From: Paracoccus sp041927875
GTDB taxonomy: Bacteria; Pseudomonadota; Alphaproteobacteria; Rhodobacterales; Rhodobacteraceae
Assembly (NCBI RefSeq): GCF_041927875.1
Contig: NZ_JBHFHN010000011.1
Reading direction: 5' to 3' (one strand)
Length of the DNA stretch: 64,000 nucleotides
Both the position numbers and the translations under genes were made by a program. The notes below the pieces were generated by a model, which was not told the DNA's origin, searched no databases, and was given only the letters and a program-made list of their open reading frames with translations. Below, piece by piece: positions 1-7,621 of this stretch (its first letter is position 1; each line of letters starts with the position of its first letter).

Positions 1-432
1 AACAGGCTTTCGGTCTCGGCTCCGTTCGAGATCACCACCTCATGCGCGTCAAACAGCATGTGGTGATAGGTGACGGTCGTCAGATCCTCGGCCACGCCGA
101 TGCCGGGCAGGGTGGTCAGGTGCTTGGCGGCGACCAGGATTTCATCGGTGCCGAACATGCGCTGCGCGATCGCGGATCGCACCAGCACGCGGTGCTGCGG
201 GCTGACGACCAGATCGGTTTCGGGCAGGCCCGCGCCAAGCGCGCCCGCGCCGATGCGGATCGGGCGCAGATGCGGGGCGGCGGCCAGTTCGTCCGCGCGC
301 ATCGCGCGGGACGCGATCCAGCGGATCGGCTGGATCCCGTGGTCGCGGGTGATAACCGGATCGCCGACGCGTAGATCCTCGATCCGCGTTGTGCCGGTGG
401 GCGTGGCGATCAGCGTGCCCGAAGCGAAGCAG
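1..432. repeat. Direct repeat copy 1 (Hint-coding)
   Basis: Bases 1-368 match 2101-2468 without a mismatch at a constant offset of 2100. The match continues to 432/2532 with seven mismatches and then stops sharply just beyond the Hint Cys codon. The repeat may extend left of the window. Confidence 0.95.
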
Positions 433-1592
433 GGGGGCGGCGCGGCGGCGGCTTCCCATTCGCTGAACCAGCGGTTTTTCCAGTCGAATTCATGCAGGAC
501 GGAATCGGCATCGGTGGTGAACGTATAGGGCACGACCTTGGCATCCGGCCCCATCGTCACCGGGAAGCCTTCGTCGTTCATCACGTTGACCAGCTGCTGC
601 CGCTCGTCGCTGGTGGCGGTTTCGATGGTGATCGTGTCGGTGCCGCTGTCGCCGCGCACGTTGCCGGCAAAGATCACATCGGCGCCCACGGTCAGCGCGT
701 CATCGCCCGACCCCATGCCGACGGATTCCGTCCCGTTGCTGCCAACGGTCGAGGCGCCGGTGATGGTGGCGCGGTCGTTGCCGCCGCCGGTTTCGATGAC
801 GCCGCCGACCTTGGTGCCGTCGACCAGCAGCACGTCATTGCCGATGTCGACGCCCAACAGGTTCCCGGTCGAGATGTTGCCGCTGACCGTGCTGTTGACC
901 ACGCTGACCGTGTCGGCGCCCTCGCCCCCGGCGATCCCGCCGGTAATCGTCGATCCGGTCACGCTGATCGCGTCATTGCCATTGCCGGTGTTGATCGTGC
1001 CCGAGGTCGCGCCGGTGTTCAGCGTCACCGCGTCATTGCCATCGCCGGTGTCGATCGTGCCGACCTTGCCGCCGATGGTCACGCTGTCATCGCCGCCGCC
1101 CAGGCTGACATTGCCGACCTTCGATCCGGCGCCCGAGATTACCACGTCATGATCATTGGCATCGCCGCCGCCGGTGATGTTGCCGATCGCCGCGCCATCG
1201 GCCACCTTGACGGTCTGCACCTGGGTGTTGTCGGCCCCGCCGATCGAGACGTTGCCCGACTGGCCGACGACATTATAGGTGACATTCGGTTCGGTGTAGT
1301 TCAGCCCCGCGCGGGTGCCGACATCGACGTTGAAGGTGTTGCTGTTGCCCAGCACCGTCACATTGACGTTGAAGCCGGTGGTGTTCGACCCCGGTTGCAG
1401 CACCACATCGCTGTTGACCGTGCTGCCGATCACCACGTTGTCGCCGCCGGTGACGAACTTGTAGCTGCCGATCGCGTAGGGGTTCGAGATCGTCGAGACC
1501 TTGACGATCTGGTAACCCTCGTAAGGGGTGCCGACGAGGGAAGCCGCGTTGGTGGTCGTGTCGTTGTTGCCGACAACGTAGATATTCGCCAT
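1..1592 (-). CDS. Hint-domain protein with Gly-Asp-rich repeats (partial, C-terminus off the window)
   Basis: Starts at ATG 1592 and stays open to the window edge (about 530 codons). Residues 1-380 are a repetitive, Gly/Asn/Asp-rich beta-type region with units such as GGGDDSV, GDGNDAV and GGGNDRA, resembling loose RTX calcium-binding repeats. At Cys388 a Hint module begins (CFASGTLIATPTGT), followed by RIEDLRVGDPVITRDHGIQPIRW in overlapping pieces, the signature of the bacterial Hint_2 family common in Rhodobacteraceae. No N-terminal signal peptide is visible, which would suit type I secretion, but that is inference. The Hint half is almost identical to the neighbour at 1926-3005. Hint folds can self-cleave after the Cys; whether this one does is unknown. 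The role of the protein is not known. Confidence 0.85.
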   Translation of the reverse strand, partial: MANIYVVGNNDTTTNAASLVGTPYEGYQIVKVSTISNPYAIGSYKFVTGGDNVVIGSTVNSDVVLQPGSNTTGFNVNVTVLGNSNTFNVDVGTRAGLNYTEPNVTYNVVGQSGNVSIGGADNTQVQTVKVADGAAIGNITGGGDANDHDVVISGAGSKVGNVSLGGGDDSVTIGGKVGTIDTGDGNDAVTLNTGATSGTINTGNGNDAISVTGSTITGGIAGGEGADTVSVVNSTVSGNISTGNLLGVDIGNDVLLVDGTKVGGVIETGGGNDRATITGASTVGSNGTESVGMGSGDDALTVGADVIFAGNVRGDSGTDTITIETATSDERQQLVNVMNDEGFPVTMGPDAKVVPYTFTTDADSVLHEFDWKNRWFSEWEAAAAPPPCFASGTLIATPTGTTRIEDLRVGDPVITRDHGIQPIRWIASRAMRADELAAAPHLRPIRIGAGALGAGLPETDLVVSPQHRVLVRSAIAQRMFGTDEILVAAKHLTTLPGIGVAEDLTTVTYHHMLFDAHEVVISNGAETESL

Positions 1593-1925
1593 GGGTCGAT
1601 CCTATCGTGCGCATCGCGCGTTACAGACAGAGGTCGCAGGTCGTTTGATGCGCGCACGGGCGGTGGCAACGGGCGGAATCGGAAACGTGCTGCATCACGG
1701 CTTTGTGGGCCGTGACGGGCAGAGCGATAGGGCCTGGCATCGGATGCGTAAAGCCGAAAACGAACGAAGGCGTCTAGTTTACGCAGCGGCAATCATGATT
1801 TTTGTTATTCATTTTGCGGCGGGTAAGTCGTTGGCGTCAGGCGATTTTTAGAAATACATAAAAATACTATCTATTTTTAGTCAGGCTTAAGCGGGCTGGC
1901 ACGGCCTGGGCAGCCGCCTCCGCGA
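1593..1925. other. Intergenic region upstream of the first Hint gene
   Basis: No gene seen. It should hold the promoter of the minus-strand Hint gene starting at 1592. Visible structure: a hairpin with 7-bp arms TCACGGC (1695-1701) and GCCGTGA (1709-1715); an 8-bp dyad TGCGTAAA (1745-1752) and TTTACGCA (1778-1785) separated by 25 bp, a plausible operator; and an AT-rich stretch about 1786-1880, the lowest GC in the neighbourhood. Confidence 0.5.
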
Positions 1926-3005
1926 TCAGCAGACCAGTGGCTTGGCATTGGCCGCGTGACGCCGTGCCAGGCTGCGGGCCATGCGGCCAGGGGCCAGCGG
2001 TCGGGCAGGGCTGGGCGTGGCGGCGGCAAGTTCGGGGAACAGGGTCAGGATTTCGGCAACCGCCGCCGGGCCGACCGATTTCAGCGCCTCCGGCCCCGTG
2101 AACAGGCTTTCGGTCTCGGCTCCGTTCGAGATCACCACCTCATGCGCGTCAAACAGCATGTGGTGATAGGTGACGGTCGTCAGATCCTCGGCCACGCCGA
2201 TGCCGGGCAGGGTGGTCAGGTGCTTGGCGGCGACCAGGATTTCATCGGTGCCGAACATGCGCTGCGCGATCGCGGATCGCACCAGCACGCGGTGCTGCGG
2301 GCTGACGACCAGATCGGTTTCGGGCAGGCCCGCGCCAAGCGCGCCCGCGCCGATGCGGATCGGGCGCAGATGCGGGGCGGCGGCCAGTTCGTCCGCGCGC
2401 ATCGCGCGGGACGCGATCCAGCGGATCGGCTGGATCCCGTGGTCGCGGGTGATAACCGGATCGCCGACACGCAGATCTTCGATCCGCATGGTGCCGGTGG
2501 GCGTGGCGATCAGCGTGCCCGAGGCAAAGCAGACCAGATTGTCGGCGGGAACATCAGCGCCCGCGATATTGCCGGTCGAGATCACCTTGTAGGTCGTGTT
2601 CGGCTTCAGCCCCGATGTGCCGACAAAGCCGATCACCGTGCCAACCCCCGAGGTATTGCCGCCCAGCTTGACGGTATAGACGATTGTATCCGCCCGGCCA
2701 TCGCCGTTGGAATCCAGATCCAGCCGCACGCCGGTATGCACCAACTCGCCCGCCGGATAGGTTCGGCCACCATAGGTCAGCGCGCTGGCCAGCCGTTGCG
2801 TCGTGCCGGGAAAGTCGTCGAATACCCGGTCATCATCGGTCACGTTGATCGGCCGATAGGGGGCGGTGCGGCCCGTGGTGAAACTGCGCCCGACCTTAAG
2901 CGTGCCTTCCTCGTTGGCGTAGGTGACGAAAGGCACGCCAAGCACCTGATCCATCGCTGCCAGGCTGTTCAGCGGAAGGAAATTGATCTGGTAATTGACG
3001 GCCAT
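1926..3005 (-). CDS. Hint-domain protein, paralogue of the preceding gene
   Basis: 359 aa, ATG at 3005 with AAGGGG about 6 bases before it. Residues 1-158 are unique and include a possible calcium loop (DLDSNGDGRAD). The Hint module starts at Cys159 (CFASGTLIATPTGTMRIEDL) and runs through VVSPQHRVLV, a conserved Hint His motif, and TYHHMLFDAHEVV. The C-terminus is basic (RMARSLARRHAANAK). Only the Hint half is shared with the gene at 1-1592; the N-terminal halves are unrelated, so the pair looks like different cargo domains joined to the same Hint module. Domain assignment is firm; the biological role is unknown. A G17 tract and short repeats lie upstream. Confidence 0.85.
   Translation of the reverse strand: MAVNYQINFLPLNSLAAMDQVLGVPFVTYANEEGTLKVGRSFTTGRTAPYRPINVTDDDRVFDDFPGTTQRLASALTYGGRTYPAGELVHTGVRLDLDSNGDGRADTIVYTVKLGGNTSGVGTVIGFVGTSGLKPNTTYKVISTGNIAGADVPADNLVCFASGTLIATPTGTMRIEDLRVGDPVITRDHGIQPIRWIASRAMRADELAAAPHLRPIRIGAGALGAGLPETDLVVSPQHRVLVRSAIAQRMFGTDEILVAAKHLTTLPGIGVAEDLTTVTYHHMLFDAHEVVISNGAETESLFTGPEALKSVGPAAVAEILTLFPELAAATPSPARPLAPGRMARSLARRHAANAKPLVC
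2101..2532. repeat. Direct repeat copy 2 (Hint-coding)
   Basis: Second copy of the repeat at 1-432, lying inside the 1926-3005 gene. Identity is perfect over 2101-2468, then 7 differences in the last 64 bases, ending at the junction between the unique N-terminal half and the Hint module. Confidence 0.95.
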
Positions 3006-3065
3006 CGGAACCCCTTGGTCACTCTTGCAGATGCGATCCAGGGCCGGCGCGGCGGCGCGGGGCGC

Positions 3066-3082
3066 GGGGGGGGGGGGGGGGG
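3066..3082. repeat. Homopolymer tract of 17 G (17 C on the gene strand)
   Basis: Seventeen consecutive G bases, 61-77 bp upstream of the start codon of the Hint gene at 3005 and so in its promoter or 5' untranslated region. Tracts this long are prone to slipped-strand mispairing and also to sequencing error. Confidence 0.9.
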
Positions 3083-3123
3083 TCGCGCGGGCGACCGGAT
3101 CGGAATCACGGCAATATGGCGAT

Positions 3124-3176
3124 GTGAACGGAAAAGTTCACTACCGCCTATGTAAAAAACTGACGCCTATGTAAAA
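3124..3176 (-). promoter_or_regulatory. Dyad and tandem 13-bp repeats upstream of the second Hint gene
   Basis: An inverted repeat GTGAAC (3124-3129) / GTTCAC (3136-3141) is followed by two copies of CGCCTATGTAAAA at 3145-3157 and 3164-3176, 19 bp apart. On the gene strand these read TTTTACATAGGCG. They are not coding and lie 120-170 bp upstream of the start at 3005, so operator or activator sites are likely. No known regulator is recognised. Confidence 0.45.
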
Positions 3177-3199
3177 GAATGGCGCGTCCGCAGCCGAAA

Positions 3200-3215
3200 G
3201 TTGCATATCTGCAAC
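3200..3215 (-). terminator. Possible weak terminator after the rhodanese gene
   Basis: Stem GTTGCA (3200-3205) / TGCAAC (3210-3215) with a 4-base loop, 28 bp past the rhodanese stop. On the minus strand it is followed only by TTTC, so termination would be weak; it could instead be an operator. Confidence 0.3.
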
Positions 3216-3242
3216 CCTGAGTGGTGGCCGCGGCGTCGCGGA

Positions 3243-3611
3243 TCAGGCGCGATCGACCACGCCGCCGCCCGCCTGCCAGTCGTGCAGGCCGCCCAGATTG
3301 TAAACCTCGGTATAGCCCATGGCGATCAGCGCCTGCGCGGCGGATTGGCTGCGCCCGCCCGATGCGCAATACAGCGCGATCGGCGTGGTCGGGGTGATAC
3401 CGGGCAAAAGCTCGGGGCTGGCGGGGTCGAGCTTCATGCGCAGGCTGGCCATCGGCACATGGATCGCACCCCGCGCCGTGCCGCTGGCGCGCAGTTCCGA
3501 TGCGTCGCGGATGTCGATCACAACCAGATCGCCCCGCGCGGCGCGCGCCACCGCCTTGGCCGGTGCGATCGACCGGGGCTGCGGGCCAGAGGGGCGCAGA
3601 AAGCCGAACAT
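3243..3611 (-). CDS. Single-domain rhodanese-like sulfurtransferase
   Basis: 122 aa, ATG at 3611 with AAAGGAT about 9 bases upstream. Rhodanese fold: VVIDIRDASEL near residue 35 and the active-site loop CASGGRS, a six-residue loop starting with the catalytic Cys, as in sulfur rather than phosphate enzymes. The C-terminal YNLGGLHDWQ is typical. Such proteins carry sulfane sulfur in the cytoplasm; the physiological acceptor is not evident here. It is monocistronic and faces away from uvrA, with a 20-bp dyad 31 bp upstream of the start. Confidence 0.85.
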   Translation of the reverse strand: MFGFLRPSGPQPRSIAPAKAVARAARGDLVVIDIRDASELRASGTARGAIHVPMASLRMKLDPASPELLPGITPTTPIALYCASGGRSQSAAQALIAMGYTEVYNLGGLHDWQAGGGVVDRA

Positions 3612-3641
3612 CGGGTGATCCTTTCGTTGTATTCGCCCTGT

Positions 3642-3661
3642 ATATGCCAATTACGGAATAT
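3642..3661 (-). promoter_or_regulatory. Dyad ATATGCC-N6-GGAATAT upstream of the rhodanese gene
   Basis: ATATGCC (3642-3648) and GGAATAT (3655-3661) form an almost perfect inverted repeat (6 of 7) in an AT-rich patch 31-50 bp before the rhodanese start. Position and AT-rich dyad form suit an ArsR-type repressor. Rhodanese genes are known targets of BigR/SqrR-type sulfide sensors, so this is a plausible site of that kind, by inference only. Confidence 0.4.
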
Positions 3662-3686
3662 GTAAAGGCTGCGCGCGCCGACAAAA

Positions 3687-3701
3687 GTTCGCCTTCTGTT
3701 C
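3687..3701 (+). promoter_or_regulatory. LexA (SOS) box of uvrA
   Basis: GTTC (3687-3690), seven bases, GTTC (3698-3701). This matches the direct-repeat LexA box GTTC-N7-GTTC of alphaproteobacteria exactly and lies 65 bp upstream of the uvrA start, a standard SOS target. Confidence 0.85.
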
Positions 3702-3765
3702 GCGCGGCCTTGGCGCGGGGCCGGGCTTGGCCTATCTAGGGCGGGCAATCCTTTCCGGGGCGGAC

Positions 3766-6606
3766 ATGAGCGAACAGAAGTTCATCGAGGTGCGCGGCGC
3801 GCGCGAACACAATCTGCGTGGCGTCGATCTGGACATTCCGCGCGATCAACTGGTGGTCATCACAGGCCTGTCGGGGTCGGGCAAATCCAGCCTGGCCTTT
3901 GACACGATCTATGCCGAGGGGCAGCGCCGCTATGTGGAAAGCCTGTCGGCCTATGCCCGGCAGTTTCTGGATCAGATGGGCAAGCCCGATGTCGATCACA
4001 TTTCGGGCCTGTCGCCCGCGATCTCCATCGAGCAGAAAACCACGTCGAAGAACCCCCGCTCGACCGTCGGCACGGTGACGGAAATCTACGACTATCTGCG
4101 GCTCTTATTCGCCCGCGCCGGCACCCCGTATAGCCCCGCCACCGGCCAGCCGATCGAGGCCCAGCAGGTGCAGGATATGGTCGACCGCATCATGGCCCTG
4201 CCCGAGGGCACGCGCGCCTATCTGCTGGCGCCCATCGTGCGTGACCGCAAGGGCGAATATCGCAAGGATTTCCTTGACTTGCGCAAGCAGGGCTTTCAGC
4301 GCGTCAAGGTGAACGGGGCGTTTCACGATCTGGAAGATCCGCCCGTGCTGGACAAGAAGTTCCGCCACAATATCGACGTGGTGGTGGACCGCATCGTGGT
4401 GCGTGAGGGGCTGGAGACGCGGCTGGCCGACAGCCTGCGCACCGCGCTGAACCTGGCTGACGGCATCGCCCTTCTGGAAACCGCGCCGAGTGAGGGCGAG
4501 GGAGAGACGATCACCTTTTCCGAAAAGTTCGCCTGCCCGGTGTCGGGCTTTACCATCCCGGAAATCGAACCGCGGCTGTTTTCCTTCAACGCGCCGTTCG
4601 GGGCCTGCCCGTCCTGCGACGGCTTGGGGGTTGAGCTGTTCTTCGACGACCGCCTGATCGTGCCCGACGCCAGCCGGTCGATCCCGCAGGGCGCCATCGC
4701 GCCCTGGGCCAAGTCGAAATCCCCCTATTTCACCCAGACGGTCGATGCCTTGGCCAAGCATTACGGCTTTGACAAGCGCGCCGCCTGGCGCGATCTGCCG
4801 CCCGCCGTGCAGGATCTGTTCCTGCGCGGATCAAAGGGCGAGGAGATCAAGTTCCGCTTCGATGAGGCCGGCCGCGTCTATGAGATCACCCGCGCCTTCG
4901 AGGGGGTTATCCCGAATATGGAACGCCGCTGGCGCGAGACCGACAGCGCCATGATCCGCGAGGAGTTCGAGCGTTATCAGAACAACCGCCCCTGCGGCGC
5001 CTGCGCGGGCTACCGCCTGAAGCCCGAGGCCCTGGCCGTCAAGATCGCCGCCAGCCATATCGGCCAGGTGGTCGAACTGTCGATCCGCGAGGCCTTGGCC
5101 TGGGCCGATGCCGCCACCGCCAGCCTGAGCAAACAAAAGGCTGAAATTGCCGCCCCGATCCTGAAGGAAATCCGTGAACGGCTGGGCTTTCTGGTCAATG
5201 TCGGCCTTGATTACCTGACGCTTTCGCGCGCGGCGGGCACCTTGTCGGGCGGCGAAAGTCAGCGCATCCGGTTGGCCAGCCAGATCGGGTCGGGCCTGAC
5301 CGGGGTGCTGTATGTGCTGGACGAACCCTCGATCGGGCTGCATCAGCGCGACAATGACCGGCTGCTGGACACGCTGAAGGGGCTGCGCGATGCCGGCAAT
5401 TCGGTGCTGGTCGTCGAACATGACGAGGACGCGATCCGCCATGCCGATTATGTCTTCGACATGGGGCCGGGGGCAGGCGTGCATGGCGGCACCGTCGTCG
5501 CCCATGGCACGCCCGACCAGATCGCCGCCGACCCGGCCAGCCTGACCGGCCAATATCTGTCGGGCAGCCGGTCGATCGCCGTGCCTGCGACCCGCCGCCC
5601 CGGCAACGGCAAGTCGCTGACTGTCGTCGGGGCCACCGGCAACAACCTGAAGAACGTCACCGCCGATTTCCCGCTGGGCACCTTTACCTGCGTCACCGGC
5701 GTGTCAGGGGGGGGCAAATCCACCCTGACCATCGAGACCCTGTTCAAGACCGCCGCCCTGCGCCTGATGGGCGCGCGCGAAACGCCCGCGCCATGCGAAC
5801 AGATCAAGGGCTTTCAGCATCTGGACAAGGTGATCGACATCGACCAGCGACCCATCGGCCGCACGCCCCGGTCGAACCCCGCCACCTATACCGGCGCCTT
5901 CACGCCCATCCGCGACTGGTTCGCGGGCCTGCCCGAGGCCAAGGCGCGCGGCTATAAACCAGGGCGCTTCAGCTTCAACGTCAAGGGCGGGCGCTGCGAG
6001 GCCTGCCAGGGCGATGGTCTGATCAAGATCGAGATGCATTTTCTGCCCGATGTCTATGTGACCTGCGAAACCTGCCATGGCCACCGCTATAACCGCGAAA
6101 CCCTTGAGATTCGGTTTAAGGGCAAGAATATCGCTGACGTTCTGGATATGACGGTCGAGGACGCGCAAGAGTTCTTCAAGGCCGTGCCCGCGATCCGCGA
6201 AAAGATGGATGCGCTGATGCGGGTGGGGCTGGGTTATATCAAGGTCGGCCAGCAGGCGACCACGCTGTCGGGCGGTGAGGCGCAGCGGGTCAAGCTGTCC
6301 AAGGAACTGGCCCGGCGCGCGACCGGCAAGACCTTGTATATCCTGGACGAACCGACGACCGGCCTGCATTTCGAGGATGTGCGCAAGCTGCTTGAAGTGC
6401 TGCATGAACTGGTCGATCAGGGCAATACCGTGGTGGTGATCGAACACAATCTGGACGTCATCAAGACCGCCGATCACCTGATCGACATCGGCCCCGAGGG
6501 CGGTGACGGCGGTGGCCGCATCGTCGCCACGGGCACGCCCGAACAGGTGGCCAAGGTCGCGGCCAGCCATACCGGGCGGTATCTGGCGCCGATGCTGGCG
6601 GGCTAG
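3766..6606 (+). CDS. uvrA: UvrABC excision nuclease subunit A
   Basis: 946 aa, the usual UvrA length. Damage-recognition ATPase of nucleotide excision repair. Two ABC modules: Walker A GLSGSGKS at 34-41 and GVSGGGKST near 645; signature LSGGESQR from 493 and LSGGEAQR from 834; Walker B VLDEPS and ILDEPT. Zinc ligands include C281/C284 (CPSC) and C744/C747 with C767/C770 (CEAC, CETC). The start at 3766 (MSEQKFIEVRGAREHNLRG) is preferred over the in-frame ATG at 3727 because it begins the conserved family N-terminus. It is transcribed alone under the LexA box at 3687, so SOS induction is expected. Confidence 0.98.
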   Translation: MSEQKFIEVRGAREHNLRGVDLDIPRDQLVVITGLSGSGKSSLAFDTIYAEGQRRYVESLSAYARQFLDQMGKPDVDHISGLSPAISIEQKTTSKNPRSTVGTVTEIYDYLRLLFARAGTPYSPATGQPIEAQQVQDMVDRIMALPEGTRAYLLAPIVRDRKGEYRKDFLDLRKQGFQRVKVNGAFHDLEDPPVLDKKFRHNIDVVVDRIVVREGLETRLADSLRTALNLADGIALLETAPSEGEGETITFSEKFACPVSGFTIPEIEPRLFSFNAPFGACPSCDGLGVELFFDDRLIVPDASRSIPQGAIAPWAKSKSPYFTQTVDALAKHYGFDKRAAWRDLPPAVQDLFLRGSKGEEIKFRFDEAGRVYEITRAFEGVIPNMERRWRETDSAMIREEFERYQNNRPCGACAGYRLKPEALAVKIAASHIGQVVELSIREALAWADAATASLSKQKAEIAAPILKEIRERLGFLVNVGLDYLTLSRAAGTLSGGESQRIRLASQIGSGLTGVLYVLDEPSIGLHQRDNDRLLDTLKGLRDAGNSVLVVEHDEDAIRHADYVFDMGPGAGVHGGTVVAHGTPDQIAADPASLTGQYLSGSRSIAVPATRRPGNGKSLTVVGATGNNLKNVTADFPLGTFTCVTGVSGGGKSTLTIETLFKTAALRLMGARETPAPCEQIKGFQHLDKVIDIDQRPIGRTPRSNPATYTGAFTPIRDWFAGLPEAKARGYKPGRFSFNVKGGRCEACQGDGLIKIEMHFLPDVYVTCETCHGHRYNRETLEIRFKGKNIADVLDMTVEDAQEFFKAVPAIREKMDALMRVGLGYIKVGQQATTLSGGEAQRVKLSKELARRATGKTLYILDEPTTGLHFEDVRKLLEVLHELVDQGNTVVVIEHNLDVIKTADHLIDIGPEGGDGGGRIVATGTPEQVAKVAASHTGRYLAPMLAG

Positions 6607-6731
6607 GCCACCGGTCACCTTTGCGCGACCAGGGCCAAAGCCCGCCCCGCAAGGCTGGCTTTTTCGCCGCCGATGCCGCAGTCCATCGGCAGGGGCCGCG
6701 CGCCCCATCACCATCTGGGACGGAACCGATC

Positions 6732-7514
6732 ATGACCACATTTCCGCGCAAGGACGATGGCAAGGGCTGGGCCTGGGGGCTGACGGGCGACGCGCCCGCG
6801 ACCGTCTGGGAACGGTTCTCGCCTGCCTATGAGGCGCAGGCCAAGGATGTGCTGGACGCGCTGACCCGTCTGTTCGGGCGCGCCGACCTCGATTTCGCGG
6901 GCGGCCAGGATGGCGAGGCGGCCCTGGCGCTTGCCCCCTCGGGTCGGCTTTTGCTGCTGCTGCATCTGGAAAATCCCGAAACCGCCGAGCACCTGGCAAA
7001 GGCCCGCGCCGAAGGCCGCCTGGATGACGCCCTGCGCGCCCATCGCGCTGCCGATCAGGCCGAGGCGATCCGCCACGGCTATCAGCCCGATGACGAGGAC
7101 CGGGCCGCCGACGCCCGCGCCGGCATCACCGATGCCGATCTGGCCGCCGCGTCGCAGGCACATGACGCGACCCCGGAGGCCGATGATGACGGCATCAGCT
7201 TCCCGCGCGAAGATGACGGCCTTGGCTGGGCCTGGGGCCTGTCCGGCGACACCCCGACCGAGGTCTGGGAACGCTTCTCGCCCGCCTATGAGGCCCAGGC
7301 CGAAGCCGTGCTGGCCGAGATTTCGGCGCAGGGCTGGCTGGCGGTGCTGGACTGGGCCGGCGAACAGGATGGCGAGGCCGCGATCGGCCTGACCGATGAT
7401 GACCACATCGCGCTGATCCTGCATCTGGAAGACCCGGTCGAGGCGCGGCTGATCGAATCCGCCATCCGCGACGGCAGCTTGCCCGCACTGGTCCGCCAGG
7501 CCGCGCAGGGCTGA
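6732..7514 (+). CDS. Protein with an internal tandem duplication, function unknown
   Basis: 260 aa. Two homologous units of about 80 residues: the first opens FPRKDDGKGWAWGLTGD near residue 4, the second FPREDDGLGWAWGLSGD near residue 156. Each continues with WERFSPAYEAQA, a segment ending in GEAA, and a LHLE(N/D)P strand. An acidic, Ala-rich linker of about 60 residues separates them. No signal peptide, membrane segment or catalytic motif is visible; the protein is strongly acidic and probably cytoplasmic. I do not recognise the family. It follows uvrA by 125 bp and ends in a strong terminator, so it may be transcribed alone or by readthrough from uvrA. Confidence 0.75.
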   Translation: MTTFPRKDDGKGWAWGLTGDAPATVWERFSPAYEAQAKDVLDALTRLFGRADLDFAGGQDGEAALALAPSGRLLLLLHLENPETAEHLAKARAEGRLDDALRAHRAADQAEAIRHGYQPDDEDRAADARAGITDADLAAASQAHDATPEADDDGISFPREDDGLGWAWGLSGDTPTEVWERFSPAYEAQAEAVLAEISAQGWLAVLDWAGEQDGEAAIGLTDDDHIALILHLEDPVEARLIESAIRDGSLPALVRQAAQG

Positions 7515-7534
7515 CCCCCTCACCATCCCACCAA

Positions 7535-7567
7535 AAAGGGCGCCCCGCGGGACGCCCTTTCTTCTTG
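7535..7567 (+). terminator. Rho-independent terminator
   Basis: Stem AAAGGGCG / CGCCCTTT around a CCCCGCGGGA centre (7535-7560), followed by CTTCTT. It lies 20 bp past the stop of the duplicated-domain gene. Confidence 0.85.
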
Positions 7568-7619
7568 GCCGAAATATCCTCCGGGGGTGCGGGGGTGCCC
7601 CCCCCGGCCGGGGGGGCGG
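7561..7619. repeat. Extragenic element with motif TTCTTG..GAAATAT and a G/C-rich palindrome
   Basis: CTTCTTGGCCGAAATATCC (7561-7579) is followed by a G-run and C-run block (about 7580-7619) able to fold on itself, between two convergent genes. Related short motifs occur at other gene 3' ends: 18748-18767, 41932-41989, 46879-46900 and 58600-58621. Confidence 0.5.
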
Positions 7620-7621
7620 GC

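Noticed and set aside
492..1715. A 407-codon plus-strand frame across the first Hint gene
   Set aside because: Composition (AGVD/IAIAGVDRAR-type repeats) mirrors the Gly-Asp repeats of the minus-strand gene, and the frame runs over that gene's start and promoter.
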